Source: JANNBN01 sp963763885
GTDB taxonomy: Bacteria; Actinomycetota; Acidimicrobiia; Acidimicrobiales; JANYDT01
Direction: 5' to 3'
Length of the DNA stretch: 64,000 nucleotides
NCBI GenBank assembly: GCA_963763885.1
Contig: CAVXQD010000003.1
Coordinates: forward strand, 558,001 to 622,000
Position 1 is the stretch's first letter. The number at the start of each line of letters is the position of its first letter. The position numbers were made by a program, and so were the translations under genes. Below, piece by piece: positions 44,856 to 53,253 of this stretch. The notes under the pieces are model-generated. The model searched no databases. It was not told where the DNA came from and saw nothing but the letters and a program-made list of their open reading frames with translations.

Positions 44856-46460
44856 ATGGCAACCGAAAGCCCTGCCGCACCCTCCTCCGGAGCGAGCGCA
44901 CCATCCGATCCCGCCGGGTCTCCAACGCTGTTGCCAATCGATTCGATTGACGTAACGGCAACTGTGGAGCAGCCGGCCTCGGTGTGGGACGAACTCGCCG
45001 ACGCCGAAGGCCGCCCTCGCGTGGGTGCCGAGGTTCTTGCTGCGCATTTGCAGGCCGTCACCCAGTCAGAGCTGCAAGCGCGTCAGGATCAGGTCGACGT
45101 AGACATCCTGGCCAACGGCATCACGTTCTCCGTCTATTCCGATGGGCGCGGCATCGACCGTGCGTGGCCGTTCGACGTGGTCCCACGTGTCATCGACGGC
45201 ACAGAGTGGGACACCATCGAATCTGGACTGAGTCAGCGCCTCAAGGCGCTCAACGCGTTCATCGACGACGTCTACAACGACCAACGTGTCATCGCCGACG
45301 GCGTCTTTCCTGCCGGCTTGCTGAAGGACTCTGTCAACTTCCGCCCGCAGTGCATGGGGATGCATCCGGCGTTCGGTGTGTGGGCGCACATCTGCGGAAC
45401 CGATCTAGTCCGCGACGGAGACGGGGTATTCCGCGTCCTTGAAGACAACCTTCGCGTGCCAAGTGGCGTCAGCTACATGTTGGAGAACCGGCTGATCTCC
45501 AAGCGAGTGATGGGCGACCTGTTCCGCAGTCAGAGCATTCGTCCTATCGACGATTATCCGGACGCGTTGTTGTCGCTTCTGCGATCTATTGCGCCCGACG
45601 ACTCTGATCCCACGGTGGTGCTCCTCACCCCAGGCGTGTACAACTCGGCCTACTTCGAACACAGCTTCCTGGCGCGCCGGATGGGCGTGACGTTGGTTGA
45701 AGGGCCAGACCTGGTGGTACGCAACAACCGCGTGTTCATGCGCACTATCGATGGTTTGCGTCAGGTCGATGTGATCTACCGGCGAGTCGACGACATGTTC
45801 ATCGATCCCGAGGTGTTCCATCCGGATTCCATGCTGGGTGTGGCTGGCCTCATGCGAGCGTGGCGTAGCGGCAACGTTGCGATTGCCAATGCACCGGGTG
45901 CAGGCGTTGCCGACGACAAAGTTGTTTACGCGTGGGTTCCGGACTTCATTCGCTACTACCTGGGCGAAGAACCAACCATCGCAAGCGTCCCCACGTATCG
46001 CTGCCTCTACGAGGACGAGCGCGAGTTCGTGCTGGACAACCTCCACCAACTGGTGGCCAAGCCGGCCAACGAGAGCGGGGGATACGGCCTGTGTATCGGC
46101 GACCGTGCAACGCCGCAGCAACTGGCAGAGACCCGCGCAGCCATCATTGCGGACCCACGTAATTGGGTCGCGCAACCCATCTTGTCGCTCTCCACCGTCC
46201 CAACGCTCACCGCCGAGGGCGTGGATGGTCGCCACGTCGACCTGCGTCCGTTCGTCTTGTCTGGCCGCACCACGTACGTCACACGCGGTGGCCTCACCCG
46301 AGTTGCACGGCCCAAGGGTTCGTTGGTTGTGAACTCCTCGCAAGGCGGCGGCAGCAAAGACACGTGGGTGGTGGAGTCGCCACGCGGGGGATCGCAGTCG
46401 CAAACGCAGTCGCAGAGTTCCGGTCCGGCAGTATCGGACCGTCGCACGCTGGCTGGCTGA
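44856..46460 (+). CDS. Circularly permuted ATP-grasp protein (DUF404/DUF407)
   Basis: A 534-residue protein of the circularly permuted ATP-grasp type, homologous to mycobacterial proteins in the Rv2411c neighbourhood. Seen: YSDGRGIDRAWPFDVVPR, the LNAFIDDVYNDQRV segment, GVWAHICGTDLVRDGDG, EDNLRVPSGVSYMLENR, and a C-terminal half with LVAKPANESGGYGLCIG and RPFVLSGRTTYVTRGGLTRVA. Published comparative genomics groups such genes with alpha-E and transglutaminase genes in predicted peptide-ligation systems; the product is unknown. The stop overlaps the alpha-E start. I chose ATG 44856 because upstream codons look non-coding. Confidence 0.9.
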   Translation: MATESPAAPSSGASAPSDPAGSPTLLPIDSIDVTATVEQPASVWDELADAEGRPRVGAEVLAAHLQAVTQSELQARQDQVDVDILANGITFSVYSDGRGIDRAWPFDVVPRVIDGTEWDTIESGLSQRLKALNAFIDDVYNDQRVIADGVFPAGLLKDSVNFRPQCMGMHPAFGVWAHICGTDLVRDGDGVFRVLEDNLRVPSGVSYMLENRLISKRVMGDLFRSQSIRPIDDYPDALLSLLRSIAPDDSDPTVVLLTPGVYNSAYFEHSFLARRMGVTLVEGPDLVVRNNRVFMRTIDGLRQVDVIYRRVDDMFIDPEVFHPDSMLGVAGLMRAWRSGNVAIANAPGAGVADDKVVYAWVPDFIRYYLGEEPTIASVPTYRCLYEDEREFVLDNLHQLVAKPANESGGYGLCIGDRATPQQLAETRAAIIADPRNWVAQPILSLSTVPTLTAEGVDGRHVDLRPFVLSGRTTYVTRGGLTRVARPKGSLVVNSSQGGGSKDTWVVESPRGGSQSQTQSQSSGPAVSDRRTLAG

Positions 46461-47401
46461 TGCTGCTCTCACGCGTTGGCGGTAATCTGTACTGGGCGGC
46501 GCGCTATCTGGAACGCGCAGCGAGTACTGCTCGAATAGTACGCGAACACACAAATATGTTGATCGATATGCCCATCGACGATCGGCTGACCTGGGAACCA
46601 CTGCTGTCCATCAGCGGTGCGCAGGACGGGTATCGCGATGTGCACCAGAGCCTCAACGAAGAGTCCATCATCAAGTGGGTGGTGTCGGAACCGTCCAACC
46701 CCACCAGCCTCACCAACTCCATCGAGTCTGCACGCGAAAACCTGCGTTCCACCCGGGAGGTCATTCCTACCCAGTTGTGGGCAACGGTCAACGACTTGTT
46801 CATGTACATCTCGGCTCAACTGGACCATGCCATAGAGCGCGCCGGCCGTGCCCGATTCTGCGATCGCATCGTTAGCGACGTGCAGTTGTGCTGGGGCATC
46901 GTCGAGGACTCCATGCGTCGCGATGAGGCCAACGCGCTGCTTGCACTGGGTCGATACGTGGAACGCGCCGACATGACCACCCGGGTGCTTGATGTCCGGG
47001 CTGTTGGCCTTCTGGGAGAGGGCGGCGAAACACCGTATGTGGACTTGCAATGGGCCGGAGTGCTGCGCTCTGTGTCTGCGCTACAGATGTACCAACGGGC
47101 CGTCCACGGTCCCGTGGAAGGGGCCGAAGTTATCCGGTTCTTGATGGGCGACGAGGCGTTCCCCCGGTCTGTGCGTCATAACCTGGCCCAGTTGGAGCGC
47201 ATCACGGCCACACTTCCGCGGTCTGCTCGTCCGTTGCAGGCGTGCGCGCATGCCCGCGCCGTGCTGTCCAGCCGATGGGACCAACTCTCTGGCTCAGACC
47301 CGGCGGGTCTCCGAGTTGGCCTGGACGCGGTACAGATGGCCATAGGTCAGGTGTCGGACTCCATCCTTGCCACGTTCGTGTACCCCGACGGTTACCCATG
47401 A
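46460..47401 (+). CDS. Alpha-E domain protein
   Basis: A 313-residue all-helical alpha-E protein, constant partner of the permuted ATP-grasp enzymes. It opens with LLSRVGGNLYWAARYLERAASTARIVREH and shows a second helical repeat with NALLALGRYVERADMTTRVLDVR, both typical. Biochemistry of the family is unknown. ATG overlaps the ATP-grasp stop (TGATG). A very short frame (47398-47433) connects its stop to the next gene by successive ATGA/TGATG overlaps. Confidence 0.9.
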   Translation: MLLSRVGGNLYWAARYLERAASTARIVREHTNMLIDMPIDDRLTWEPLLSISGAQDGYRDVHQSLNEESIIKWVVSEPSNPTSLTNSIESARENLRSTREVIPTQLWATVNDLFMYISAQLDHAIERAGRARFCDRIVSDVQLCWGIVEDSMRRDEANALLALGRYVERADMTTRVLDVRAVGLLGEGGETPYVDLQWAGVLRSVSALQMYQRAVHGPVEGAEVIRFLMGDEAFPRSVRHNLAQLERITATLPRSARPLQACAHARAVLSSRWDQLSGSDPAGLRVGLDAVQMAIGQVSDSILATFVYPDGYP

Positions 47402-47432
47402 CCCATCACCTGGTTTCGATCCCGCCACGGTG

Positions 47433-48500
47433 ATGCCTTCTCCGGTCTGGCGCGACACGGTGCCAATGGTTTGGCACACTGATCAGGTGCCAGCCCTGTC
47501 CGCGCTTCCGGCGCATCTCGCCGATGCGTTGGACGACTCAGAATCTCTGCAACGGCTCAGCCGCCAGTTCACCGCGTCCTACCTGTCCCAAGGGGTAGAG
47601 CCGGACTCCAGTGATTCGCATGCATCTGCGGTTCGCGTGTCGGCCCAGCCGATGGTGTTTGACCCAGATCAGTGGGCACATCTCAGTGAAGCTGTTGCGG
47701 CACGGGCATCTGCTCTTGCAACCCTCGCGGATCAGCTGCGTTCTGCGTCTGTCTCGTCGTCGGTGTCTCCTGATCTGCGTCCAGACCTTCTCGACGTGGT
47801 GCTTGGCGCCCATGACTCCATCGCCATCATCGACCGGTCCTCCGGGGCCACGAGCGCGCCGGCGCTTGTTGTGGCCGCGTTCGATGTGGCACTCACCACC
47901 GATGGCCCGCGGCTTGTGGCAGACGTGCTTGATGCGCCAGCCGGGCTGGGCGAGGCGTTGCTGGTGCGCGCCATCACGTCGCGTGCGTTTGGCACCGCAA
48001 TGGCATCACTTGGCGTCACGCCATATGTGGAGCACCTCACCCGCATCCGAGAAGCAGTTGCGGAACTGGCGCCTCCCGGGCGTAAGTCGCCACGTACCGT
48101 GTTGCTGGCTCGGCCCAGTGGTCGTTCTGGCTACAGCGAGACCGCCATCCTTGCTACCCGGTTGGGTCTCACGCTTGCGTCTCCGGCAGACCTGGTTGTG
48201 CTGCAGAACAGGGTCTGGCTCCGCACGCTCGGCGGCGTGGAACCGGTCGACGTTGTGTACCGATCTGTCGATGAATCCGAAACCGATCCGCTGGCTCACC
48301 CCGGTGGAGGTTCCACGGCTGGCGTCACTGCGTTGTTGCAGGTGTGGCGCACCGGTGAGGTCGGCATGGCCAACCCGGTTGGGTTGCGTGGCCTTGAAGG
48401 CGGCGACCCGGCGTTTCCGCATGCGCCGCGTGGTCATCGACGAATCACTTCGGCCACTCATCAACGCCAACCTGTGGTTGGACCGGCTGGACCGGAATGA
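47433..48500 (+). CDS. Second ATP-grasp-like gene, N-terminal part (frameshifted)
   Basis: Encodes up to 355 residues that resemble the first half of a DUF404/DUF407-alpha-E fusion: HLADALDDSESLQRLSRQF, DVVLGAHDSIAIIDR, VLLARPSGRSGYSETAILATRLG, VVLQNRVWLRTLGG and VDVVYRSVDESETDPL. Homology ends near TGEVGMANPVG; the last 30 or so residues are out of register and the frame ends at 48500. The logical continuation lies one frame over at 48421. The part that follows this point in the intact paralogue is much shorter here, so the ATP-grasp portion seems degenerate even without the shift. Confidence 0.6.
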   Translation: MPSPVWRDTVPMVWHTDQVPALSALPAHLADALDDSESLQRLSRQFTASYLSQGVEPDSSDSHASAVRVSAQPMVFDPDQWAHLSEAVAARASALATLADQLRSASVSSSVSPDLRPDLLDVVLGAHDSIAIIDRSSGATSAPALVVAAFDVALTTDGPRLVADVLDAPAGLGEALLVRAITSRAFGTAMASLGVTPYVEHLTRIREAVAELAPPGRKSPRTVLLARPSGRSGYSETAILATRLGLTLASPADLVVLQNRVWLRTLGGVEPVDVVYRSVDESETDPLAHPGGGSTAGVTALLQVWRTGEVGMANPVGLRGLEGGDPAFPHAPRGHRRITSATHQRQPVVGPAGPE

Positions 48501-49800
48501 CGTAGCTGACACACCCGTTTTACGGATGCACGTGGTCCTCGATCGTGCGGGGCACGGAGGTGGCCGTGGAACTGCGTCTGGCGGGACTGGCGGAACTGGC
48601 GGAACTGGCGAGTCTGGTGGGGGAGCAGATGGGGTGAGCGTGCTTCCCGGCGGGGTGGCCACGTCTACGCGCGTCGGTGAGCCCACGGTGCTGCAAGACG
48701 TGTGGGTGCGTGCTGGCTTGACGCCGCGGTCGCACGCGGCTGGCCGTGCCGAGGTGCAGGTTGACCTGGCGGAGTCTGTCCCTACCAGCGCTGCCGAAGC
48801 GTTGTTCTGGGCAGGACGCAACGCAGAACAGGCCGAGACCGCGGCACGGCTGTTGCGTGTGTTGGTGCGGATGGCATCGGATGCAGAACCGGTGGTGCTT
48901 GGCGCCATGTGCGATGTAGCCGCAACCATCACCAGTCCAACCCACACGGGCGCACCCGCCGGAGGCACCGCCGCCCCCCTTTTGGAGCACACGGGTCAGA
49001 CCCAGGGTGGCCCGCAGCAGGTCAACTCGGCGATGCAACAACTATGGGTCTCTACGGGTTCCAACGGGTCCGTCACCCGGTCGCTTGCGTTGCTGTCGAT
49101 GAACCTGCTGAACGCCCGCTCGTTTCTTCCCGGATCCACCTTCGAGGTCATCGAACGTGTCCGCTTGGCATCTGATCCGCTTGACGCGCAAGACCCGCTG
49201 GCAGCCGACGCGTTTGCACTCGGTATGCGCGCTGACGAAGTGTTGTCCGGGCTTGCTGCGCTGTCTGGTCTCATCGAAGAAAGCACGGTTCGCAGCCCTG
49301 CACGTACGTTCCTGCTCATCGGTCGTCGCATCCAACGTCTGATGCGCACCATCGATCTTCTGACTCCCGTCGTTGAACAACGTTTGGCCGCGGACGATGC
49401 TGCACTTCCAAGCTTGTGCGAGGCCATCCTCAGTAGCTCCGAGAGCCTCATTGCGTACCGGCGTCGGTATCGCACCGACGTGGTGGTTGACCGCGTCACC
49501 ACGTTGCTTGTGCACGACGCGTCAAATCCACGCAGCTTGGCGTTTCAGGCTGCTCGCCTTGTCGACCTGCTGATCGACCTTCCGCAGCACCCTGGCCACA
49601 GTGATCATGTGGCAGCTGCCGCGGCAATTGCCGCACTTGTATCCGACCCTGCACGCTGGTCCACGGAGGCGCACTCATCGGCGGCCTTGGTCGAGGTTGC
49701 GCAGCTCACCAGTTCGCTCAGCTCAGTGTTGGCCAACGATTGGTTTGCGGTCGATCTGGTCCGTAGTGCCGGGAGCACCGGTAGTGCCGGTGCATCGTGA
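48421..49800 (+). CDS. Second ATP-grasp-like gene, C-terminal part with alpha-E domain
   Basis: 459 residues in the +1 frame relative to the preceding piece. It starts with what looks like the end of a permuted ATP-grasp domain (ADTPVLRMHVVLDRAG, LPGGVATSTR, VLQDVWVRAG), interrupted by a Gly/Thr-rich low-complexity stretch, and then an alpha-E domain (SAAEALFWAGRNAEQAETAARLLRVL; LIEESTVRSPARTFLLIGRRIQRLMR). Most probably the two pieces are one gene broken by a single-base change near 48395-48425, real or from sequencing. If ATG 48421 is used it could be made separately. Followed by the transglutaminase gene. Confidence 0.6.
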   Translation: MRRVVIDESLRPLINANLWLDRLDRNDVADTPVLRMHVVLDRAGHGGGRGTASGGTGGTGGTGESGGGADGVSVLPGGVATSTRVGEPTVLQDVWVRAGLTPRSHAAGRAEVQVDLAESVPTSAAEALFWAGRNAEQAETAARLLRVLVRMASDAEPVVLGAMCDVAATITSPTHTGAPAGGTAAPLLEHTGQTQGGPQQVNSAMQQLWVSTGSNGSVTRSLALLSMNLLNARSFLPGSTFEVIERVRLASDPLDAQDPLAADAFALGMRADEVLSGLAALSGLIEESTVRSPARTFLLIGRRIQRLMRTIDLLTPVVEQRLAADDAALPSLCEAILSSSESLIAYRRRYRTDVVVDRVTTLLVHDASNPRSLAFQAARLVDLLIDLPQHPGHSDHVAAAAAIAALVSDPARWSTEAHSSAALVEVAQLTSSLSSVLANDWFAVDLVRSAGSTGSAGAS

Positions 49801-49807
49801 TGCAGCC

Positions 49808-50755
49808 ATGACCAGCGTCCATAACGACCAGCCCGATGCGCACACCCAACCCGTGCAGCCGTCTGTCGATCTGTTTCCGCCGTCGGTGACTCGCCGACTG
49901 ACGGTTCGGCATCACACCCACTACGCGTACGAGCCCGAGGTGCGCTTGTCGCACGCGGTGGTGATGTTGCGTCCCACGGTTTTCCCGTGCCAGCACATCA
50001 ACAGCGCAAGCTTGTCGGTTGACCCATCGCCCGACGCCCTGGTGGACTCCGCCGACCCGTTTGGAAACGTCTCCACGTGGGTGTCTGTGGAACGCCCGCA
50101 TGGTTCGCTCAGCTTCGAAAGCATGCTCGATATCACGGTGACCGAGCCGGCCTACGACGCAGCGCTTGGCCGTCCGTTCGCTGAAGCGGTTGTTGCTGCT
50201 GCAAACTCCACAGATCCATTGGTGAGGTGGCTCCGGTTGCCATCGGCTGCAGTCCCGTTGATGGACGCAGCCAGTTTGGGAAGCGTGCAGATCAACGCCC
50301 AAGGAACGCTCGGGGAAGCGTTGTGGCACTTGCTTGATGTGTTCGGCGACGAGTTCACCTTCGACCCGTCCAGCACCGTTGTGTCAACTCCCGTTTCCGA
50401 TGTGCTGCGCCTTCGGCGTGGGGTTTGCCAAGACTTCGCTCACGCTGCGCTGGTTGCGTTGCGTAGCGCCGGGCTTTCCGCCCGCTACATGAGCGGGTAC
50501 GTGGAGACCACACCAACGCCGGGCGAGCCTCGCCTGGTGGGCGCCGATGCATCGCATGCGTGGGTGGCTGTGTGGTCCGGCAACTCGTGGCTCGAGATCG
50601 ATCCCACCAACCGGTGTTTTGCCACCTACTCACACGTGCGAATTGCCGCCGGCCGTGATTATTACGACGTAGCGCCGGTCCGTGGAGTCACCATCGGCGT
50701 GCCGCACACGGAGACACTGACCACCTCGGTCGACACCGTCGCCTTCGAGGCCTGA
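49808..50755 (+). CDS. Transglutaminase-like protease family protein
   Basis: A 315-residue transglutaminase-like (papain-fold) protein, third partner of the ATP-grasp/alpha-E cluster. The N-terminal domain has LTVRHHTHYAYEPEVRLSHA; the catalytic triad is Cys in RRGVCQDFAHAALVALRSAG (about residue 211), His in DASHAWVAVW and Asp in WLEIDPTN. No signal peptide, so it is cytosolic. In this context it may cut or transfer the peptide bonds made by the ATP-grasp enzymes; this is inference from gene context. The ATG at 49808 lies 7 bases after the preceding stop. Confidence 0.92.
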   Translation: MTSVHNDQPDAHTQPVQPSVDLFPPSVTRRLTVRHHTHYAYEPEVRLSHAVVMLRPTVFPCQHINSASLSVDPSPDALVDSADPFGNVSTWVSVERPHGSLSFESMLDITVTEPAYDAALGRPFAEAVVAAANSTDPLVRWLRLPSAAVPLMDAASLGSVQINAQGTLGEALWHLLDVFGDEFTFDPSSTVVSTPVSDVLRLRRGVCQDFAHAALVALRSAGLSARYMSGYVETTPTPGEPRLVGADASHAWVAVWSGNSWLEIDPTNRCFATYSHVRIAAGRDYYDVAPVRGVTIGVPHTETLTTSVDTVAFEA

Positions 50756-50770
50756 CGCAGGTCTGTCCTG

Positions 50771-50832
50771 CCAACACAACTCGGCCACGTTTTCCAACAC
50801 AACTCGGCCGGTTTTCCAACACAACTCAGCAT
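50771..50832. repeat. Three tandem 22-23 bp direct repeats
   Basis: CCAACACAACTCGGCC recurs at 50771 and 50794, and a shortened CCAACACAACTCAGC at 50816, separated by GTTTT linkers. The third copy forms the left arm of the adjacent inverted repeat. Confidence 0.75.
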
Positions 50833-50869
50833 ATTCGGGCTAATTTTTCGCCCGAAACAGGCAAGTTGT
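50821..50869. repeat. Hyphenated inverted repeat before pyrF
   Basis: ACAACT (50821) pairs with AGTTGT (50864-50869) and TTCGGGC (50834-50840) with GCCCGAA (50850-50856), separated by symmetric 7-base gaps, with a T-rich loop. It could terminate the transglutaminase operon. Confidence 0.6.
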
Positions 50870-50971
50870 GAGTATGTCAGGCCCGAGTTGCGCGTATGTG
50901 CTGTTCAGACAAGCGGTCGAGGGGCGCGAAAAAGCAAGTCGGGTCATCGTCAGGCCCTACGATCTCTTTTC

Positions 50972-51719
50972 GTGACAGCATCCACTGACATTCGTTCGCG
51001 GCTCGCCTTGGCCCTAGATGTCGATGACGACGTCGAAGCACTCCAAATGGCCAAGCAGCTCGGCCCGTGGTTCGGGATCATGAAGGTTGGCTTGGAGTTG
51101 TTCACGGCCACGGGGCCGTCCATCGTCACCCGTTTGGCACAAGACGGCTTTGCGGTCTTCCTTGACCTCAAGCTGCACGACATTCCCACTACGGTCAACA
51201 AGGCCGCGCGGGTGTGTGGCTCGCTTGGTGCTACGTATCTCACCATGCACGCGCACGGCGGTTCGGACATGCTTTCCGCTGGTGTCGACGGCCTGCGCGC
51301 CGGGGCCTCTGCCGCGGGGATGCCCGTTCCGGTAGCGCTAGGCGTGACCATCCTCACCAGCGATGATTCGGCCCCACGGCACATCTTGGCCAAACGCCTG
51401 ATGACGGCCATGGAAGGCGGATGTGGTGGTGTGGTGTGTGCTGCAGCGGATCTGCGTGAGATCGGTCAAGTTGCGCCCCGCATGGTCCGTGTGGTGCCCG
51501 GCATCCGCCCCGGCCTGGCCCAGACCCATGATCAGGCTCGGCCGGCCACACCCTACCGATGCAATCGCCGGTGGCGCCGATGTGCTGGTGATCGGCCGCT
51601 CCGTCACACAAGCCGCAGACAGGGTGGCAGCGGCCGAAGCAATCCACGCCGAAATCGCAGCTGCTCTGGCCCGACCCCTTCAGCAACGTGTGCACGATGT
51701 CGGTCTGGGACCGAGTTAG
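50972..51719 (+). CDS. pyrF: Orotidine-5'-phosphate decarboxylase, frameshifted as given
   Basis: Last step of UMP synthesis. From the GTG at 50972 the frame encodes ALALDVDDDVEALQMAKQL, the catalytic FLDLKLHDIPTTVNKAA (Asp-x-Lys-x2-Asp) near residue 70, MHAHGG and VVPGIRPG. At CCCTACC (51551-51557) homology moves one frame over: the rest, TDAIAGGADVLVIGRSVTQAADRVAAAEAI (phosphate site), continues to a TAG at 51717. One extra base explains it, either a real mutation or a sequence error. Without correction the first frame stays open into mihF, creating a false fusion. The stop codon lies in a copy of the hyphenated palindrome. Confidence 0.8.
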
Positions 51720-51727
51720 TGCACACG
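51687..51727. repeat. Hyphenated palindrome, diverged copy 3
   Basis: Outer arms CGTGTGCAC / GTGCACACG and inner arms CGGTC / GACCG around a TGG loop. Compared with copy 1 the inner arm changed from CAGTC/GACTG to CGGTC/GACCG on both sides, a compensatory change. It contains the pyrF stop codon. Confidence 0.65.
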
Positions 51728-51865
51728 CGGACTTCTTCTCGGGGTGACTGCCTTGGCTGTGAAGTCTCACGTTTCGAGCCCCGTGATGATGCATCGCCAT
51801 GGTTCGGTGAAAACTTGCGGTGGGGTGCACGCAGTTTGGTCACCAGTGCCGATAGCGTGATCCGT

Positions 51866-52183
51866 ATGGCACTTCCCCCAGTACTCACCGCCGATGACCG
51901 CGCTGCTGCGCTTGCCAAGGCCGCAGAAGCCCGCAGGGCTCGCGCCGAACTGAAGCAGCTTCTGAAGATGGGCTCAATCTCGCTACGCGACGCAATTGAT
52001 CGCACCCCAAACGACGAAGTGATTGCCAAGACCAAGGTCCTCACGGTCTTGGAGTCGCTTCCACGCTTGGGCAAGGTCAAGAGCCGTCGCCTGCTGGAAG
52101 ACATCGGCATTGCCGAGTCGCGTCGCATGCAGGGCCTTGGTGAACACCAAAAGGCCAAGCTGTTGTTGGCCATCGAAGGCTGA
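51866..52183 (+). CDS. mihF: Integration host factor, actinobacterial type
   Basis: MihF is an essential nucleoid-associated DNA-binding protein specific to Actinobacteria, unrelated to E. coli IHF. The 105-residue protein opens with LPPVLTADDRAAALAKAAEARRARAELK and has the helix-two-turns-helix part VLESLPRLGKVKSRRLLEDIGIAESRRMQGLGEHQKAKLL. The ATG at 51866 matches the start of family members. Position between pyrF and gmk is conserved across the phylum. Confidence 0.94.
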   Translation: MALPPVLTADDRAAALAKAAEARRARAELKQLLKMGSISLRDAIDRTPNDEVIAKTKVLTVLESLPRLGKVKSRRLLEDIGIAESRRMQGLGEHQKAKLLLAIEG

Positions 52184-52257
52184 CGTCACCAACACACAAA
52201 CGGCCGCCCTCGTCCGCTACCGAACGATCGCTGCCAAACGCTGCTCTAGCCTGTTCC

Positions 52258-52797
52258 ATGGCCATTTTCGTGATCTCGGGTCCCGGCGGAGCGGGCAAGG
52301 GAACAATCGTCGAGCGTCTCTGCCACGACGATGCGCACCTGTGGTTGTCCCGTTCCTGGACAACCCGGGCTCGCAGACCTTCGGAAAGTCCGTACGCGTA
52401 CCGTTTTGTTGACCGAGACACGTTCGAGGCAAACATCGAATCCGGCGGCTTCCTGGAATGGGTCGAGTTTCTCGGCAATTACTACGGAACCCCGCTGCCG
52501 ACGGCCCCCGAGGGCAACGACGTTCTGTTCGAGATCGAGGTTCAGGGCGCCCAGGCTGTCAAGAACCGGTTTCCTGAATCGGTGCTCATTTTCGTGGAGC
52601 CGCCATCCCGGCAGCACCAGGAAATCCGCCTCCGATCCCGCGGCGACAGTGAAGAAAACATCGAAAAACGCCTCCGCAAAGCCGAGGCGGAGGAAGAAAT
52701 TGGCCACCAGATCGCCGATCACATCGTGGTCAACGACGCCCTCGAACGAGCAGTAGCCGAGGTGGCTGGTATCGTTGCGGGTTACCGCAACGCGTAA
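52258..52797 (+). CDS. gmk: Guanylate kinase
   Basis: Phosphorylates GMP to GDP. The 179-residue protein has the P-loop ISGPGGAGKGTIVERL, the GMP-binding WTTRARRPSE and YRFVDRDTFEANI segments, FLEWVEFLGNYYGTP, and the lid RLRSRGDSEENIEKRL. Slightly short at the C-terminus but complete. Followed closely by rpoZ, the usual arrangement. Confidence 0.95.
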   Translation: MAIFVISGPGGAGKGTIVERLCHDDAHLWLSRSWTTRARRPSESPYAYRFVDRDTFEANIESGGFLEWVEFLGNYYGTPLPTAPEGNDVLFEIEVQGAQAVKNRFPESVLIFVEPPSRQHQEIRLRSRGDSEENIEKRLRKAEAEEEIGHQIADHIVVNDALERAVAEVAGIVAGYRNA

Positions 52798-52858
52798 GTG
52801 CTGGTGGCGCGCCCTGCCGCCCTGTTTTTTACCTGCAGATCAAACCCCGGAGATCCCC

Positions 52859-53188
52859 ATGGCCACACGCCGTTCCACCATGATCGACCCTGCAATCGAG
52901 CACTTGCTCGAGCGTGTTGACTCCAAGTTCTCGCTGGTCACTGTCGCGGCTCGCCGTGCCCGGCAGATCAACCAGTACTTCAACCAGCTGGGCTCCGAAG
53001 GTCTTGGCATGTTGGTTCCGCCGCAGGTGTCAAGCACTTCGCGCAAGCCACTGTCCATCGCCCTCGAAGAGATCGTGGCAGACAAGATCATCATTCGTAA
53101 GGCAACCGAAGTTGCCGCCGAGAAGGCAGCTGCCCAGGCAGAAGCCGCCGCAGCAAAGGCCGCCGCTTCCGAGTCTGGCCTGCTCTAA
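52859..53188 (+). CDS. rpoZ: RNA polymerase omega subunit
   Basis: Omega helps fold and retain the beta-prime subunit of RNA polymerase. The 109-residue protein has the core DPAIEHLLERVDSKFSLVTVAARRARQIN and the KPLSIALEEI segment, then an Ala-rich helical tail. The ATG at 52859 has GGAG upstream; a longer frame back to 52775 is unlikely. Confidence 0.93.
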   Translation: MATRRSTMIDPAIEHLLERVDSKFSLVTVAARRARQINQYFNQLGSEGLGMLVPPQVSSTSRKPLSIALEEIVADKIIIRKATEVAAEKAAAQAEAAAAKAAASESGLL

Positions 53189-53253
53189 GTCCCAGCCGGC
53201 GTCTGGTCCAGTCCGGTCTTGTTGTCTCATTCAGACTGCTCCCCACCACCCGC

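Noticed and set aside
50771..50832. Three short direct repeats as a CRISPR array
   Set aside because: Spacing is only 5-7 bases, there are no spacers of normal length and no cas genes.
50888..52183. A PyrF-MihF fusion protein
   Set aside because: The middle of the frame has no homology and the true PyrF end is in another frame; mihF has its own start.
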